The position numbers and the translations under genes were made by a program. From Streptomyces flavochromogenes (GTDB taxonomy: Bacteria > Actinomycetota > Actinomycetes > Streptomycetales > Streptomycetaceae), in contig NZ_JNZO01000014.1 of assembly GCF_000717595.1 (NCBI RefSeq), forward strand, positions 62,001 to 126,000: 64,000 nt of DNA, written 5' to 3'. The notes beneath the pieces were generated by a model, which worked only from the letters and a program-made list of their open reading frames with translations, searched no databases and was not told the DNA's origin. This document shows positions 17,067-26,954 of the stretch, piece by piece. How positions within the stretch are numbered: the first letter of the stretch is position 1; every line of letters starts with the position of its first letter.

Positions 17067-18098
17067 TTGGCGCCATGCAGCGACCCCTTCGAGCGGCTCC
17101 TCGCCGACGCCGTGAGCGCGGGCGTCTGCCCCGGCATGGTGTGGGCCGTGGGCGACGCCCGTACGACCCTGTCGGCGGGGGCCGTCGGCCTGCTCGACCC
17201 GGCGGACCCCACCGGACCGATGCGGGACGACACCCTCTTCGACGTCGCCAGCCTCACCAAGATTCTGGCCGTCTGGGCGGTCGTCGGCACCCTCGTCGAC
17301 GCCGGGAAGCTCGACCTGTCGGCCCCGCTGGGCCGGTACTGGCCGGCGGCGGCGGGGCGCCCGCTCGCCGATGTGACGGCACATCACCTCCTCACCCACA
17401 CCGCGGGCATGCCGCTCCGGGCCAACCTCCGGCACCTGTACGGCTCCGATCCGCAGGACGTGCGGGACGGCGTCCTCGCCGAGCGGCTCCGGCACCGGCC
17501 GGGGGAGGCCGTCGCGTACACCGACCGGGCAGCCCTGATCCTCGGCTACCTCGCCGAGCACCTCACCCGCCGTCCGCTCCCCCGGCTCGCCGAGGAGCGG
17601 ATCTGGACCCCGCTCGGGATGACGGAGACCCGGTACGGTCCGCTGCCCGCCGCGCTCAGGGAGCGGTGCGCGCCCACCGAGTACGACGAGGAGAGCGGCC
17701 GGCACCTCAGGGGCACCGTCCACGACTTCTCGGCCCGGCTGCTCGGCGGCGCCTGCGGGATCGCGGGGGTCTTCACGACCGCCGGCGACGTCGGACGCTT
17801 CCTGCGCCACCTCCTCGCCCCGGTGCCCGGCACGTTCTCCGCCGAGTGGACGGCCGGCTCGCTCCGTGTCCACACCGGCGGCCTGGAACCTCCCCGCGGC
17901 CTGTTCTGGCACCCGGCGCCCGGCACGGCGCCCGCGGACGACGTCTGGTCCCACTTCGGCTTCACCGGCACCGGCATGTGGGTCTCGCCGGCCCGGGACC
18001 GCTGGGCGGTCCTGCTCACCAACCGCCTCCACCTGACCCGGGATCCCGGCCCCCTGGCCCGCGTCAGGGAGGTGTTCCGGACCCTCGCCTTCCCGTGA
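17067..18098 (+). CDS. Serine hydrolase, beta-lactamase class C/esterase family
   Basis: 343 residues. The Ser-x-x-Lys motif is FDVASLTKILAVW (~62), the Tyr motif lies in AYTDRAALILGYL (~152), and the third-motif region is HFGFTGTGMWVSP (~305). No signal peptide, so a cytoplasmic esterase/peptidase-like enzyme rather than a secreted beta-lactamase. The start is TTG at 17067 with GGAGG seven bases upstream; no ATG or GTG fits as well. It stands alone between the VanW and GAPDH genes. Substrate unknown. Confidence 0.88.
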   Translation: MAPCSDPFERLLADAVSAGVCPGMVWAVGDARTTLSAGAVGLLDPADPTGPMRDDTLFDVASLTKILAVWAVVGTLVDAGKLDLSAPLGRYWPAAAGRPLADVTAHHLLTHTAGMPLRANLRHLYGSDPQDVRDGVLAERLRHRPGEAVAYTDRAALILGYLAEHLTRRPLPRLAEERIWTPLGMTETRYGPLPAALRERCAPTEYDEESGRHLRGTVHDFSARLLGGACGIAGVFTTAGDVGRFLRHLLAPVPGTFSAEWTAGSLRVHTGGLEPPRGLFWHPAPGTAPADDVWSHFGFTGTGMWVSPARDRWAVLLTNRLHLTRDPGPLARVREVFRTLAFP

Positions 18099-18143
18099 CC
18101 GCGCCCCTGGCGCCGTCGCGCGGGCCGTGACCTTGGACACCCC

Positions 18144-18157
18144 TTTGATTGATCAAA
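18144..18157. promoter_or_regulatory. Inverted repeat upstream of gap, candidate operator
   Basis: TTTGAT, two bases, ATCAAA: a perfect AT-rich palindrome 50 bases before the GAPDH start. A possible -35 TTGATC inside it and TACCAT at 18170-18175 give a 15-base spacer, so a bound protein would block or activate the gap promoter. Pattern only. Confidence 0.4.
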
Positions 18158-18206
18158 CAGGCCGGGGGTTACCATATGAGCGCCGCCTAGCTCGAAAGAT
18201 AAACTT

Positions 18207-19652
18207 GTGACTGTCAATGACGACTCGTTCACCAGCTGGAAGAACCGCGAGGAGATCGCGGAGTCGATGATCCCGATCATCGGGAAGCTGCACCGGGAGC
18301 AGGACATCACCGTCCTGGTCCACAGCCGCTCCCTGGTGAACAAGTCGGTGGTCAGCATCCTCAAGACCCACCGGTTCGCCCGCCAGATCGCCGGCGAGGA
18401 GCTGTCGGTCACCGAGACGCTTCCGTTCCTCCAGACGCTCACCACCCTCGATCTCGGCCCGTCCCAGATCGACATCGGCATGCTGGCCGCCGAGTACAAG
18501 ACCGACAACCGCGGTCTCACGGTGGAGGAGTTCACCGCCGAGGCCGTCGCCGGTGCGACCGGTGAGAACAAGATCGAGCGCCGCGACGGACGCGACGTCG
18601 TCCTCTACGGCTTCGGCCGCATCGGCCGCCTCGTCGCCCGCCTCCTCATCGAGAAGGCCGGCTCGGGCAACGGTCTGCGCCTGCGCGCGATCGTCGTCCG
18701 CGGCGGCGGCGAGCAGGATCTGGTGAAGCGCGCCTCGCTGCTGCGCCGCGACTCGATCCACGGCCAGTTCCAGGGCACGATCACGGTCGACGAGGCGAAC
18801 AGCACGATCGTCGCCAACGGCAACACGATCAAGGTGATCTACGCCAACGACCCCTCCGAGGTCGACTACACGGCGTACGGCATCGAGAACGCCATCCTCA
18901 TCGACAACACCGGCAAGTGGCGCGACCGCGAGGGCCTGTCGAAGCACCTGCGCCCCGGCATCGACAAGGTCGTCCTGACCGCGCCCGGCAAGGGTGACGT
19001 GCCGAACATCGTGCACGGCGTCAACCACGACACGATCAAGCCGGACGAGCAGATCCTCTCCTGCGCCTCCTGCACCACCAACGCGATCGTGCCGCCGCTG
19101 AAGGCGATGGACGACGAGTACGGCGTGCTCCGCGGTCACGTGGAGACGGTCCACTCGTTCACGAACGACCAGAACCTCCTGGACAACTACCACAAGGCGG
19201 ACCGCCGCGGCCGTTCCGCGCCGCTCAACATGGTGATCACCGAGACCGGTGCCGCCTCGGCCGTCGCCAAGGCGCTGCCGGACCTCAAGGCCCCGATCAC
19301 GGGCAGCTCGATCCGCGTCCCCGTCCCGGACGTCTCGATCGCCATCCTGAGCCTGCGCCTGGGCCGCGAGACCACCCGCGACGAGGTCCTCGAGTACCTC
19401 CGCGACGTCTCGCTGCACTCGCCGCTCAAGCGTCAGATCGACTTCACCACGGCCCCCGACGCGGTCTCGATGGACTTCGTGGGCTCGCGCCACGCGTCGA
19501 TCGTCGACGCCGGCGCGACCAAGGTCGACGGCGACAACGCGATCCTCTACCTGTGGTACGACAACGAGTTCGGCTACTCGTGCCAGGTGATCCGGGTCGT
19601 CCAGCACGTCTCCGGCGTGGAGTACCCGACCTTCCCGGCCCCGGCGGTCTGA
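18207..19652 (+). CDS. gap: Glyceraldehyde-3-phosphate dehydrogenase, long form
   Basis: 481 residues, about 140 longer than the standard enzyme because of an N-terminal helical extension (residues 1-125). The catalytic part begins [19 protein letters not shown] (Rossmann motif, ~133) and contains [14 protein letters not shown] with the active-site Cys near 290, [20 protein letters not shown] for phosphate binding, and [14 protein letters not shown] at the end. Catalyses reversible oxidation and phosphorylation of glyceraldehyde 3-phosphate. Start is GTG at 18207. The long type is found in Actinobacteria beside a standard GAPDH and may serve in a different carbon regime (known of the family; not shown here). 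Confidence 0.95.
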   Translation: MTVNDDSFTSWKNREEIAESMIPIIGKLHREQDITVLVHSRSLVNKSVVSILKTHRFARQIAGEELSVTETLPFLQTLTTLDLGPSQIDIGMLAAEYKTDNRGLTVEEFTAEAVAGATGENKIERRDGRDVVLYGFGRIGRLVARLLIEKAGSGNGLRLRAIVVRGGGEQDLVKRASLLRRDSIHGQFQGTITVDEANSTIVANGNTIKVIYANDPSEVDYTAYGIENAILIDNTGKWRDREGLSKHLRPGIDKVVLTAPGKGDVPNIVHGVNHDTIKPDEQILSCASCTTNAIVPPLKAMDDEYGVLRGHVETVHSFTNDQNLLDNYHKADRRGRSAPLNMVITETGAASAVAKALPDLKAPITGSSIRVPVPDVSIAILSLRLGRETTRDEVLEYLRDVSLHSPLKRQIDFTTAPDAVSMDFVGSRHASIVDAGATKVDGDNAILYLWYDNEFGYSCQVIRVVQHVSGVEYPTFPAPAV

Positions 19653-19680
19653 TCTCCGACCGCCCACCGGCACGGGCGGG

Positions 19681-19747
19681 CCCCCCCCCCCTTCCCCGGG
19701 GGGGCGGCGCCGGCCCCTCCCCCGTGCCCCCCCCCCCCCCCCCCCCC
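19681..19747. repeat. Poly-C/poly-G homopolymer tract
   Basis: Contains an 11-base C run (19681-19691), a 7-base G run and a 21-base C run (19727-19747), far beyond anything else in the window. It lies where the start of the DUF817 gene should be, directly after gap. It may be a consensus/assembly artefact that replaced real sequence; a true slippage-prone tract is possible. Confidence 0.8.
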
Positions 19748-19751
19748 GCCC

Positions 19752-20459
19752 TGCGCCTTCGCCGTCGCGCTCGTCGGGGGGATCGCCGTCTCGTCCCTGC
19801 TGCCCGAGCTGCCGATCGCCCGCTACGACCTGCTGCTGCTGTACGGCATCGGCCTCACCGTCGTGGCCTGGAAGGTCGGCTGGGACACCGGGCGGGACAT
19901 CGCGGTGATCGCCGCCTGCCACGCCACGGGCCTGCTCTTCGAGTTGGTGAAGGTGCGGATGGGCTCGTGGAGTTACCCGGAGGAGGCGCTGACGAAGATC
20001 GGCGGAGTGCCGCTGTACGGCGGATTCCTGTACGCGGCGCTCGGCAGTTACGTCTGCCGGGCCCGGCGCCTGTTCGACCTGCGGCTGACGGGCTACCGGC
20101 CGCGCGCGACGGCCGCGCTGGCCGCCGCGGTGTACGTGAACTTCTTCAGCCACCACTGGCTGCCCGACGCCCGCTGGGCCCTGGCGGCGCTGCTGCTCGT
20201 GGCGACGGCGGGGACCTGGGTGCGGTTCCGGGTGGGCGACCGGGACCACCGGATGCCACTGGCCCTGTCGTTCGTCCTGATCGGTTTCTTCCTCTGGGTC
20301 GCGGAGAACGCGGCCACGTACGTCGGCGCCTGGAGTTATCCGCACCAGCTGGACGGCTGGCAGCCGGTGTCCCTCGCCAAGTTCGGCGCCTGGGCGCTGC
20401 TGATGACGGTCACGTTCGTCCTGGCAATGCCTTCCCGCTCGGCGCGACACGAGAATTGA
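19752..20459 (+). CDS. DUF817 family membrane protein, 5' end lost in poly-C
   Basis: The frame is coding-like from about 19752: [20 protein letters not shown] leads directly into [20 protein letters not shown] and [20 protein letters not shown], the DUF817 signature region, and ends [23 protein letters not shown]817 proteins are usually about 280 residues with several membrane segments; here 235 remain plus proline codons from the C tract. No ATG, GTG or TTG occurs in frame between the gap stop and GTG 19863, which would itself cut off a clear membrane helix. So the true start has been destroyed or misread. Function of the family is not known. Confidence 0.7.
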   Translation, partial: CAFAVALVGGIAVSSLLPELPIARYDLLLLYGIGLTVVAWKVGWDTGRDIAVIAACHATGLLFELVKVRMGSWSYPEEALTKIGGVPLYGGFLYAALGSYVCRARRLFDLRLTGYRPRATAALAAAVYVNFFSHHWLPDARWALAALLLVATAGTWVRFRVGDRDHRMPLALSFVLIGFFLWVAENAATYVGAWSYPHQLDGWQPVSLAKFGAWALLMTVTFVLAMPSRSARHEN

Positions 20460-20537
20460 GGCAATTTCGTGCACGGGTCCAGGGGACGTGGTACAGTCGA
20501 CAGCAGTTGCAGTCGTGGTTCCCAAAGAAACTTACAA

Positions 20538-20568
20538 GTGCCTTTGACGATTCGACATCGTCGGGCAC
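20538..20568 (+). promoter_or_regulatory. Hairpin in leader of the cold-shock gene
   Basis: GTGCC...GACGAT pairs imperfectly with ATCGTC-GGGCAC, and the T-rich TTTCTGTGTTTT follows. It lies 104 bases before the csp start. A TACAGT hexamer upstream (around 20490) could be the promoter, making this a leader attenuator or thermosensor; otherwise it is a terminator for the upstream gene. Confidence 0.4.
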
Positions 20569-20671
20569 TTTCTGTGTTTTCGGTGCAGTTTTCCGGACGG
20601 GGCAATCATCACGGCGACTCCGGGGTCCGCACAGTGCGGCCCCCAGGGCTACGCCCCGAAGGAGAATTGAC

Positions 20672-20875
20672 ATGGCTAACGGCACCGTGAAGTGGTTCAA
20701 CGCTGAAAAGGGCTTCGGCTTCATCGAGCAGGAGGGTGGCGGCCCGGACGTCTTCGCCCACTACTCCAACATCGCCACCTCTGGCTTCCGTGAGCTCCAG
20801 GAAGGCCAGAAGGTGACCTTCGACGTCACGCAGGGCCAGAAGGGCCCCCAGGCGGAGAACATCCTCCCCGCCTGA
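20672..20875 (+). CDS. Cold-shock protein (CspA family)
   Basis: 67-residue single OB-fold protein: [20 protein letters not shown] contains RNP1 (KGFGFI) and VFAHYSNI is RNP2-like (standard VFVHFSAI). Binds single-stranded RNA/DNA and melts secondary structure. GGAGAA upstream of ATG 20672. The long leader (about 180 bases) with a hairpin fits cold-shock style post-transcriptional control. A DEAD-box helicase gene follows on the same strand, another RNA-unwinding function. Confidence 0.97.
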   Translation: MANGTVKWFNAEKGFGFIEQEGGGPDVFAHYSNIATSGFRELQEGQKVTFDVTQGQKGPQAENILPA

Positions 20876-20894
20876 CGTTGACACGTCCGACGCG

Positions 20895-20929
20895 GCCGGT
20901 GTCCTCACCCGTGTGGTGAGGGCTCCGGC
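20895..20929 (+). terminator. Terminator after csp
   Basis: Outer arms GCCGG/CCGGC and inner arms CCTCACC/GGTGAGG around a five-base loop, followed within ten bases by GTTTTT. Twenty bases downstream of the csp stop. Strong intrinsic-terminator shape. Confidence 0.7.
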
Positions 20930-21106
20930 TCGTCGCGTTTTTCAGGCTTTTTCAAACATTCCCGGGCTTTTCACCGACCCCGCGCCGATTTCATCCCCTC
21001 GGCGTGGCCGGAACCGCATGCCCGTGGCATTCGGTACGTTCCAGTAATTCATCGGGCCCGCGGCCCCTCGCGAATTCCTCGAAGCGCACCGTTTCGAGGA
21101 GGACCC

Positions 21107-22570
21107 ATGAACGACACGAACGACACGCAGAGCGCGAAGAGCGCACCCCGTACGGACCGGGCGGGACGCCGTACCTCCACCGAGGACGAATGGGCGGCGC
21201 TGCCCGCCGGCACCCCGGCCCTGCCGCCCGCCGCCACCTTCGCCGAGCTCGATCTGCCGGCCGAGGTCCACGACGTCCTCACCGGCCTCGGCGTCGACAC
21301 GCCGTTCCCGATCCAGTCCGCGACCCTGCCCGACGCCCTCGCGGGCCGTGACGTCCTGGGGCGCGGGCGCACCGGATCCGGCAAGACCCTCGCCTTCGGC
21401 CTGCCCCTGCTGGTCCGTGTCGCCGGCCGGCGCGCCGATGCCCGCAAGCCCCTCGCGCTGGTCCTCGTGCCCACGCGCGAACTGGCCCAGCAGGTCACGG
21501 ACGCCCTCGACCCGTTCGCCCGGGCGCTCAAGCTGCGCCTGGCCACCGTCGTCGGCGGCATGTCGATCGGCCGGCAGGCCACGGCGCTGCGCGACGGGGC
21601 CGAGGTCCTGATCGCCACGCCGGGCCGGCTCATGGACCTCGTCGAGCGCAAGGACTGCCGACTGGACCGGGTGGCCGTCACCGTCCTCGACGAGGCCGAC
21701 CAGATGGCCGACATGGGCTTCATGCCGCAGGTCACCGAGCTCCTCGACCTGGTGCCCGCCGGGGGCCAGCGGATGCTGTTCTCCGCCACGCTCGACCGCA
21801 ACGTCGACCTCCTGGTCGAGCGGTACCTCACGGACCCGGTCGTCCACTCCGTCGACCCGTCGGCGGCGACCGTCTCCACGATGGACCACCACGTGCTCCA
21901 TGTGCACGGCGCCGACAAGTTCGCCACCGCCACGGAGATCGCCGCCCGCGACGGGCGGGTCATCATGTTCCTGGCGACCAAGGCGGCCGTCGACCGCTTC
22001 ACCAAGCACCTCCTCGGCAGCGGCGTGCGCGCCGCCGCGCTGCACGGCGGGAAGTCCCAGCCGCTGCGGACCCGCACCCTGGACCGTTTCAGGTCCGGCG
22101 AGGTCCCGGTCCTCGTCGCCACCAACGTGGCCGCGCGCGGCATCCACGTCGACGAGCTCGACCTCGTCGTCAACGTCGACCCGCCCGCCGACCACAAGGA
22201 CTATCTGCACCGCGGCGGACGCACCGCTCGCGCCGGCGAGTCCGGGGTGGTCGTCACCCTGGTCACCCCCGACGAGCGGCGTGAGGTGGCCCGTCTGATG
22301 ACGGACGCGGGCATCCGCCCCAGCGTGACCCAGGTCCGCTCAGGCGAGGCCGCCCTGAGCCGCATCACCGGTGCCCGTACCCCCTCGGGCGTGCCCGTCG
22401 ACGGCGCCGCGCCCAGCCAGGAGGGCGCCAAGCGCGGCGGGGCGGCCTTCCGCGGCATGGGCACCGTCCCGGGCCGCCCGGGCCGCGCCAAGAACGAGTC
22501 CCGCAAGGCCGCCGAGGCCCGTAAGACGGCCGAGGCGCGGCAGGCCGCCCGCATCCGCCGAGGCAAGTAG
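21107..22570 (+). CDS. DEAD-box ATP-dependent RNA helicase
   Basis: 487 residues. Q-motif FPIQSATLPDALAGRD, motif I GRTGSGKTLAFGLPL, Ia PTRELAQQV, II VLDEADQMADMGFMPQ, III FSATLDRNVDLL, and VI HRGGRTARAGESG are all present. The C-terminal 100 residues are basic and Ala/Lys/Arg-rich (RKAAEARKTAEARQAARIRR), a likely RNA-binding tail. Unwinds short RNA duplexes. Start ATG 21107 has GGAGGA upstream. The position after csp suggests a role in cold or RNA-structure stress; the strong terminator between them argues for separate transcription. Confidence 0.95.
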   Translation: MNDTNDTQSAKSAPRTDRAGRRTSTEDEWAALPAGTPALPPAATFAELDLPAEVHDVLTGLGVDTPFPIQSATLPDALAGRDVLGRGRTGSGKTLAFGLPLLVRVAGRRADARKPLALVLVPTRELAQQVTDALDPFARALKLRLATVVGGMSIGRQATALRDGAEVLIATPGRLMDLVERKDCRLDRVAVTVLDEADQMADMGFMPQVTELLDLVPAGGQRMLFSATLDRNVDLLVERYLTDPVVHSVDPSAATVSTMDHHVLHVHGADKFATATEIAARDGRVIMFLATKAAVDRFTKHLLGSGVRAAALHGGKSQPLRTRTLDRFRSGEVPVLVATNVAARGIHVDELDLVVNVDPPADHKDYLHRGGRTARAGESGVVVTLVTPDERREVARLMTDAGIRPSVTQVRSGEAALSRITGARTPSGVPVDGAAPSQEGAKRGGAAFRGMGTVPGRPGRAKNESRKAAEARKTAEARQAARIRRGK

Positions 22571-22661
22571 TCCGCCCCCTGGGGCATGCCGGGGGCCGGC
22601 TGCCCCTGGCGACCCCCGACGGCGGCCCGGCACGCCACCGCCCGCAGACCGGAGGAGACCC

Positions 22662-23039
22662 GTGAGGGACGACGACCCGTGGGACACGATCCGTTCGCTC
22701 GCCGCGCTGTTCGCGGAGTTCGACGCCGAGCGGGGACTCCCGGCGGAGGAGCAGTGGACGCTGCAGGTGCTCAAGCTCTCCGAGGAGGTGGGCGAGGCCG
22801 CGCAGGCGGTCATCGGGGTCCGGGCGGCGAATCCGCGCAAGGGCCGCAGCCACGACTGGGAGCAGGTGCAGGAGGAGGTGGTCGACGCCGTGATCACCGG
22901 CATGGTCGCCCTCACCCGGATGCGCCCGGACGACGCACCCGAGTTCTTCGCCTCCGTGCTCGCCCGGAAGGCCGCCAGGTTCCTCCCGCGCACGGACCCG
23001 CACCCGCGCGACGACGACCCCGCGGTCACGTCGCGTTGA
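22662..23039 (+). CDS. MazG-like nucleotide pyrophosphohydrolase
   Basis: 125 residues. The Mg-binding E-E-x-x-E and E-x-x-D pattern is in LKLSEEVGEAAQAVIGV and EEVVDAVITGMVAL, the hallmark of the all-alpha NTP pyrophosphatase superfamily. GTG 22662 is preceded by GGAGGAG. Likely removes pyrophosphate from non-canonical or excess nucleotides. The 3' end overlaps the convergent ABC permease gene by 14 bases. Confidence 0.88.
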   Translation: MRDDDPWDTIRSLAALFAEFDAERGLPAEEQWTLQVLKLSEEVGEAAQAVIGVRAANPRKGRSHDWEQVQEEVVDAVITGMVALTRMRPDDAPEFFASVLARKAARFLPRTDPHPRDDDPAVTSR

Positions 23040-24219
23040 GCGCCACCGTCGGATGGAGGCGGGAGGCGCGGATCGCCGGGTAGAGGCCGGCGATCACCCC
23101 GATCAGGAGGGTCGCGGCGAGGCCCCCCACGAGGGACCAGGGCGGGACGACCGCCGTCCAGCCCTGGACCCGCGCGAAGCCGTACGTCGCCGCCGCACCG
23201 AGCAGCGCGCCCGCCGCCCCGCCCAGGGCGGACAACAGCAGTGACTCGGTGAGGAACTGGAGCCGGATCGCGTTGCGGGTCGCGCCGAGGGAGCGGCGCA
23301 GGCCGATCTCCTGGCGGCGCTCCAGCACGGAGATGACCATCGTGTTGGCGACGCCGACACCGCCGACCAGGAGCGCCACCGCGCCCAGGGCCAGCATCAG
23401 GGTCGTCAGGCCCTTGTCGGTGGCGGCCTTGGCGGCGAGCGCGTCGGAGGGTCGCGAGACCTTGACGCCCGCCTCGCCGCCGGGGCTGATCGTGCGGGCC
23501 AGGATCGCCCGTACGTCCTCCACCGAGGCGTCCGTGGAGCGCTCGAAGATCGTCGTCGGGTGACCGTCGAAGCCGAAGTGGCGCTCGGCGGCGGGGAATC
23601 CGACCATCGCCACCCGGTCGAGGTTCGGGACCAGTTCGAGCGGCTTCAGGATGCCGACGACGACCACCCGGGTGTCGTTCATCATGATCGTCTCGCCGGT
23701 GCGGGTGATGCCGAGCCGGTCGGCGGCCACCGCTCCGAGGACGGTGACCGGGAGCCGTTCGCCGGCCGGGTCCAGCCAGGCACCCTTGTCGACCTCGCCG
23801 CCGAGCGCGGCCAGGAGGTCGGTACGGACCGCCTGGGTGGTGACGCCGGCGGTGCGCTCCTCGGGGACGAGATCGCTGCGGCGGATCCGGGCGTCGACGT
23901 CGCCCGTTCCGGTGGCGTGCCGGACGGGGCCGATGCGCTCGACCATCGCGACCGCGTTCCTGGGGAGTTGGATCTCCTTGCCCAGGGCGTCCTTGCCCGC
24001 CTCTGCGGTGAGGAGGTTGGTGCCGAGCCGGTCGAGCCGGGCCATCAGGTCCGCGCGGCTGGACTCGGAGAGACCGACGACCGCGACCATGGTCGCGATG
24101 CCGATGGCGATGCCGAGCGCGGACAGCACCACGCGCGCGCGGCGCGCGCGGAGGCCGACCGCGCCGACCCGGAGGACGTCGCCGGCGGAGAGACGCGAAG
24201 GCTTGAGGGTGTCTTTCAC
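23026..24219 (-). CDS. ABC transporter permease (MacB/FtsX type)
   Basis: 397 residues. One membrane helix near the N-terminus ([20 protein letters not shown]), a large extracytoplasmic domain (MacB_PCD), then three C-terminal helices with the FtsX pattern [20 protein letters not shown] and [20 protein letters not shown]. Works with the ATPase encoded just upstream (4-base ATGA overlap at 24216-24219). Last gene of a four-gene coupled operon; probably exports a lipophilic compound or extracts molecules from the membrane by mechanotransmission. Confidence 0.93.
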   Translation of the reverse strand: MKDTLKPSRLSAGDVLRVGAVGLRARRARVVLSALGIAIGIATMVAVVGLSESSRADLMARLDRLGTNLLTAEAGKDALGKEIQLPRNAVAMVERIGPVRHATGTGDVDARIRRSDLVPEERTAGVTTQAVRTDLLAALGGEVDKGAWLDPAGERLPVTVLGAVAADRLGITRTGETIMMNDTRVVVVGILKPLELVPNLDRVAMVGFPAAERHFGFDGHPTTIFERSTDASVEDVRAILARTISPGGEAGVKVSRPSDALAAKAATDKGLTTLMLALGAVALLVGGVGVANTMVISVLERRQEIGLRRSLGATRNAIRLQFLTESLLLSALGGAAGALLGAAATYGFARVQGWTAVVPPWSLVGGLAATLLIGVIAGLYPAIRASRLHPTVALNAT

Positions 24220-25013
24220 GGCGCGGTTCCTTCCCCGGGAAGGACACCGCGCTCGTCGGAGACGATCTCGCCGTCCTTGAAGCGGACCCGGCGCGGCAGC
24301 GAGTCCGCGATCTCGTTGTCGTGGGTGATGACGCAGATCGTGGTGCCCGCGGCGTTCAGCTCGTGCAGCAGCTCCATGACGATCTCCCCCGAGGTGGTGT
24401 CGAGGGCGCCGGTGGGTTCGTCGGCGAGCAGCAGCCGGGGCTCCCCCACCAGCGCGCGGGCGATGGCCACGCGCTGCTTCTCGCCGCCGGACAGCTCGTT
24501 CGGCGTGTGGGAGTGGCGGTGGCCGAGGCGTACCCGGTCCAGCGCGGCCCGCGCCCGCGTCCGGCGTTCCCGCAGCGGCACGCCCGCGTACAGCAGTCCG
24601 TCGGCGACGTTGTCGACGGCGTCGCGTCCCGCCGCCAGGTGGAAGTGCTGGAACACGAAGCCGATGTGGCGGGCGCGGAGTGCGGAGAGGCGGTTGTCGG
24701 AGAGCCGGGACACGTCGTGGCCGGCGATCCGGACGGTGCCGCTGGTGGGCTTGTCGAGGGTGCCCATGACGTGGAGCATCGTGGACTTGCCGGATCCGGA
24801 GGGGCCGACGACGGCGAGGAGTTCGCCCTCGCCGACGGTGAGGTTCACTCCGCGCAGGGCGTGGACACCGCCGGGGTACGACTTGGTGGCGTCCCGCAGT
24901 TCCACGACGGGGACGGGTGCAGCGGCTCTCCCGGCGGGGGCCGCGGCGGTCCTGGTACGGGCCTGGGCGTCCTCGGCGGGGGCCGCGGGGTTCCCGGTGC
25001 GGTCCGGGGTCAT
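24216..25013 (-). CDS. ABC transporter ATP-binding protein (MacB/LolD type)
   Basis: 265 residues. Walker [18 protein letters not shown] (~80), Q-loop region [17 protein letters not shown], signature [15 protein letters not shown], Walker [13 protein letters not shown], and H-loop VITHDNEIA. The N-terminal 30 residues are Ala-rich and not part of the domain. Start ATG 25013 overlaps the stop of the adaptor gene (ATGA), and the stop overlaps the permease start. Energises the permease. Confidence 0.95.
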   Translation of the reverse strand: MTPDRTGNPAAPAEDAQARTRTAAAPAGRAAAPVPVVELRDATKSYPGGVHALRGVNLTVGEGELLAVVGPSGSGKSTMLHVMGTLDKPTSGTVRIAGHDVSRLSDNRLSALRARHIGFVFQHFHLAAGRDAVDNVADGLLYAGVPLRERRTRARAALDRVRLGHRHSHTPNELSGGEKQRVAIARALVGEPRLLLADEPTGALDTTSGEIVMELLHELNAAGTTICVITHDNEIADSLPRRVRFKDGEIVSDERGVLPGEGTAP

Positions 25014-26110
25014 GAGGCCGCCATTCCGACCTTCAGGCCTTCCTTCACGTCCGGTCCGCTGACCTCGATCTGCCCGTCGGCGGTCATGCCCGTCTCCACC
25101 CGTATCGTCCTCGTGGTGGTGCCCTGGACGACCTGGAGGCCGTAACCGCCGTTCTCGCCGCGCAGGGCGAGAACCGCCTCGACGGGAACCGCGAGGACTC
25201 CCTTGCGGGCCTCGCTGACGAACGTCACGCCGGCCGACGCCTTGGAGTCCTCGCCGGACGCGGCGCGCGCCCCGCCGTCGAGGACGACCTCGACGACGAT
25301 GCCCTCCTGCGAGGCGGCACCGTCTCCCGAGCCGGTCTCCTCGGGGCGTACGGTTCCGGCGACCCGCCCGGCCACGGTCTTCCCGCTGGGCAGGGTGACC
25401 TCGACCTTGGTGCCGGCCGCGGTGAGCGCGCCGTCGGTCTGGTCCAGGTGGGCCCGGACGACGGGTCTGGTGGAGGCGACGGTCAGGACGGCTTCGCCGG
25501 GGCCGACCTGGTCGGCGAGCGCGGCGTCGACGGAGACCACCTTGACCTGGCCGGGCTGGAAGACGACGTCTCCTCTGCCGACCCTTCCGGTGGGCTCACG
25601 GTTCAGCGACCTCTGCCACTGCTCGACCGCCGTCTCGGTGCCCTTGTCGTAGCGCGTGTCGACGCGGACCCCGGCTCCGTACCCCAGGTCGCGCAGATTG
25701 CGCTCCAGTTGGAGTACGTCGCTGCCCCGGTCGCCCGTCTTCATCTCGCGGAACATCGGCACGGGGCCGTAGAGGAGGGTGACGGGCTTGTCGTTCAGCT
25801 CGTACAGTGCCTGCCCCCTGGTCAGCGTCCTGCCCTCGGTGGCGGCGACCGTGACGGTGCCGTCGACGGCGGACTTGACGGGGCGGCGCTGCGCGAAGTC
25901 GAGCCTGCCGTCGACGGTCTTGGACTGGACGAGGTCGGTCCGTACGACGGTCGCGGTGGCGGGCGGCAGATCGCCGCCCTTCCCGGCGGCCCCGGAGCGG
26001 CCCGCGCCCGCGTCGAGGAGTCCGAAGTCGCCGACGAGGACGACTCCCCCGGTGACGGCGGCGACGACCGTCACCGCGCCGAGGGTGCGGAGGGCGGTAC
26101 GGCGCTTCAC
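25010..26110 (-). CDS. Efflux adaptor (HlyD/MacA-like) with peptidoglycan-binding domain
   Basis: 366 residues from GTG 26110. N-terminal membrane anchor or signal ([20 protein letters not shown]), then a barrel-lipoyl type region ([20 protein letters not shown]), a PG_binding_1 module around 150-205 ([36 protein letters not shown]), and a C-terminal barrel domain ([20 protein letters not shown]). This is the Gram-positive form of the periplasmic adaptor, here tied to peptidoglycan. GTG overlaps the stop of the lipoprotein gene (GTGA) and the stop overlaps the ATPase start, so all four genes are coupled. Confidence 0.9.
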   Translation of the reverse strand: MKRRTALRTLGAVTVVAAVTGGVVLVGDFGLLDAGAGRSGAAGKGGDLPPATATVVRTDLVQSKTVDGRLDFAQRRPVKSAVDGTVTVAATEGRTLTRGQALYELNDKPVTLLYGPVPMFREMKTGDRGSDVLQLERNLRDLGYGAGVRVDTRYDKGTETAVEQWQRSLNREPTGRVGRGDVVFQPGQVKVVSVDAALADQVGPGEAVLTVASTRPVVRAHLDQTDGALTAAGTKVEVTLPSGKTVAGRVAGTVRPEETGSGDGAASQEGIVVEVVLDGGARAASGEDSKASAGVTFVSEARKGVLAVPVEAVLALRGENGGYGLQVVQGTTTRTIRVETGMTADGQIEVSGPDVKEGLKVGMAAS

Positions 26111-26820
26111 TGCATGCCGTCCAGACCGTCGAGCAGCTTCGTCTTGCACGCCTCGCGGGCCTGCTTGTACGCCGGCGAGTCGCTGTCGATGGTCGGGGAC
26201 GCGGGGTTGGGGTCGCCGCCCGGCTGGGCGTTGCCGCCGCTCATCGTCGGATTGGTGAACCGGGAGACGCCGTTGTCCCGCATGCACTTGGCGTGCGCCA
26301 GCATCGACTCGTAGTCCTTCTGCTGGTCCCGCTTGGGCTCCGCCAGCATGACCTTCTGGAGTTCGTCGACGCAGACGCCCTTCCTGCCGCCCTTGGCGGC
26401 CTCCATCTGGCCGGGCAGGGAGGAGATCTCCTCGACCTTCCCCCAGTCGAGGTGCCCGCTGAGCTTGGGGTCGGGGAAGTCCTTGTAGCCGCCCTTGACG
26501 CGCATGCAGCGGACGTAGTCCGTCTGGGCGTCGTAGAAGGCGCTCTTCCCGGCGGGCCGGGTGCTCGGGGTGATGTCGTTCCGCGCGGGCGGCGAGGCGG
26601 TGGTGGTCTCCGGGACCGAGGCGATCTCGTCGCTCTTCGCGGCACCGCCGGCGCTGTCGTCGCCGCTGCCGCACGCCGTGGAGAAGGCGAGGACGGGGAG
26701 CACGGCGAGGGCGGTCAGGCGCAGTCGGGCGGTGGCGCCGGGGACGGCACGGCGGAGGCCACGGGGAAGGGCACCGGTGAGGACGGGACGAACCGTTCGG
26801 GAGCTTGTCTTCGAGGTCAT
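26107..26820 (-). CDS. Lipoprotein with duplicated CMR-G-F-P motif, efflux operon leader gene
   Basis: 237 residues. Signal peptide with lipobox VLPVLAFSTAC-GSGDD, so a membrane-anchored extracellular lipoprotein. The mature part repeats a motif: VRCMRVKGGYKDFPDP and AKCMRDNGVSRFTNP, with two further cysteines (GVCVDEL, EACKTKL). I know such proteins only as unnamed partners of actinobacterial MacB-type transporters. ATG 26820 is chosen because it gives a normal signal peptide; in-frame ATGs at 26838 and beyond are possible. Divergent from the response regulator gene. Confidence 0.85.
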   Translation of the reverse strand: MTSKTSSRTVRPVLTGALPRGLRRAVPGATARLRLTALAVLPVLAFSTACGSGDDSAGGAAKSDEIASVPETTTASPPARNDITPSTRPAGKSAFYDAQTDYVRCMRVKGGYKDFPDPKLSGHLDWGKVEEISSLPGQMEAAKGGRKGVCVDELQKVMLAEPKRDQQKDYESMLAHAKCMRDNGVSRFTNPTMSGGNAQPGGDPNPASPTIDSDSPAYKQAREACKTKLLDGLDGMQ

Positions 26821-26954
26821 GGCCGCCACCCTCGCCATGCCACGTGATGGCGAATCCATGGCGACATGATGAGAACGTAACAATGCCCCCGACCTGCGTA
26901 CCCGGCCCCTGCCGGGGCGCTGGGCGGTCCCTCGCGGCACCCATAATCGACGGC

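Noticed and set aside
17067..18098. Secreted beta-lactamase
   Set aside because: Has S-x-x-K but no signal peptide and a non-standard third motif; better called a serine hydrolase.
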